From contig RQTK01000236.1 in the NCBI GenBank assembly GCA_003991915.1, positions 9,671 through 73,670 of the forward strand: a stretch of DNA of 64,000 bases. The letters are read 5' to 3'. Below, piece by piece: positions 63,885 to 64,000 of the stretch. This DNA comes from Elysia chlorotica. Lineage: Eukaryota; Mollusca; Gastropoda; Plakobranchidae. Position numbers and translations under genes: made by a program. The notes under the pieces are model-generated. The model was not told the origin of the DNA. It saw nothing but the letters and a program-made list of their open reading frames with translations, and ran no database searches. Position 1 is the first letter of the stretch; every line of letters begins with the position of its first letter.

Positions 63885-64000
63885 CTTATCTCTCTCTATC
63901 TTCCTTTTCTCTCTCTCTATCTTCCTTATCTCTCTCTATCTTCTTTATCTCTCTCTATCTTCCTTATCTTTCTCTCTCTATCTTCCTTATCTTTCTCTCT
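63885..64000. repeat. Short-period CT-rich tandem repeat at window end
   Basis: Copies of CTCTATCTTCCTTATCT of about 17-24 bases run to the window edge and probably continue beyond it. Confidence 0.9.

Overview
The window is eukaryotic and looks like an AT-rich, intron-rich lophotrochozoan genome, most likely a mollusc and plausibly a gastropod. This is inferred from split genes with GT-AG introns, dense micro- and minisatellites, tRNA-derived SINEs that share one 3' core, 5'-truncated LINE fragments, a Methuselah-like receptor and secreted single-domain phospholipase B genes. I saw no bacterial, organellar or CRISPR features and recognised no retrovirus-like element. All gene models were spliced by hand from reading frame, splice consensus and exon phase.

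Layout. 1-6 kb holds a three-exon plus-strand gene for a low-complexity protein I do not recognise. 7-10.8 kb is non-coding and contains a diverged tandem duplication. 13.4-17.2 kb holds a three-exon minus-strand gene of unknown function. 19.5-20.1 kb is a 41-bp minisatellite. 22.5-32.7 kb and 38.6-50.3 kb hold two complete tandem paralogues of a phospholipase B1-like GDSL lipase, each with 13 coding exons in identical phases. 34.3-37.5 kb, between them, holds degraded LINE pieces. 51.2-54.2 kb is repeats and empty sequence. 54.3-61.6 kb holds a complete minus-strand gene for a 1356-residue secretin/Methuselah-like seven-helix receptor with a somatomedin B domain near its N-terminus. A single first coding exon resembling adenylate kinase 8 lies at 63.2 kb on the minus strand.

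The two lipases carry signal peptides and no membrane anchor, so both should be secreted. They probably arose by local duplication. Nothing in the sequence links the receptor or the unknown genes to them functionally.

The most unusual observation is that several minisatellites are anchored on splice junctions. In the receptor gene the intron 1 donor, intron 3 donor and intron 3 acceptor each sit at the edge of a tandem array whose unit contains or imitates that junction. The minus-strand gene at 13.6 kb shows the same thing at an acceptor. Intron 3 of the receptor therefore holds rows of decoy donors at one end and decoy acceptors at the other.
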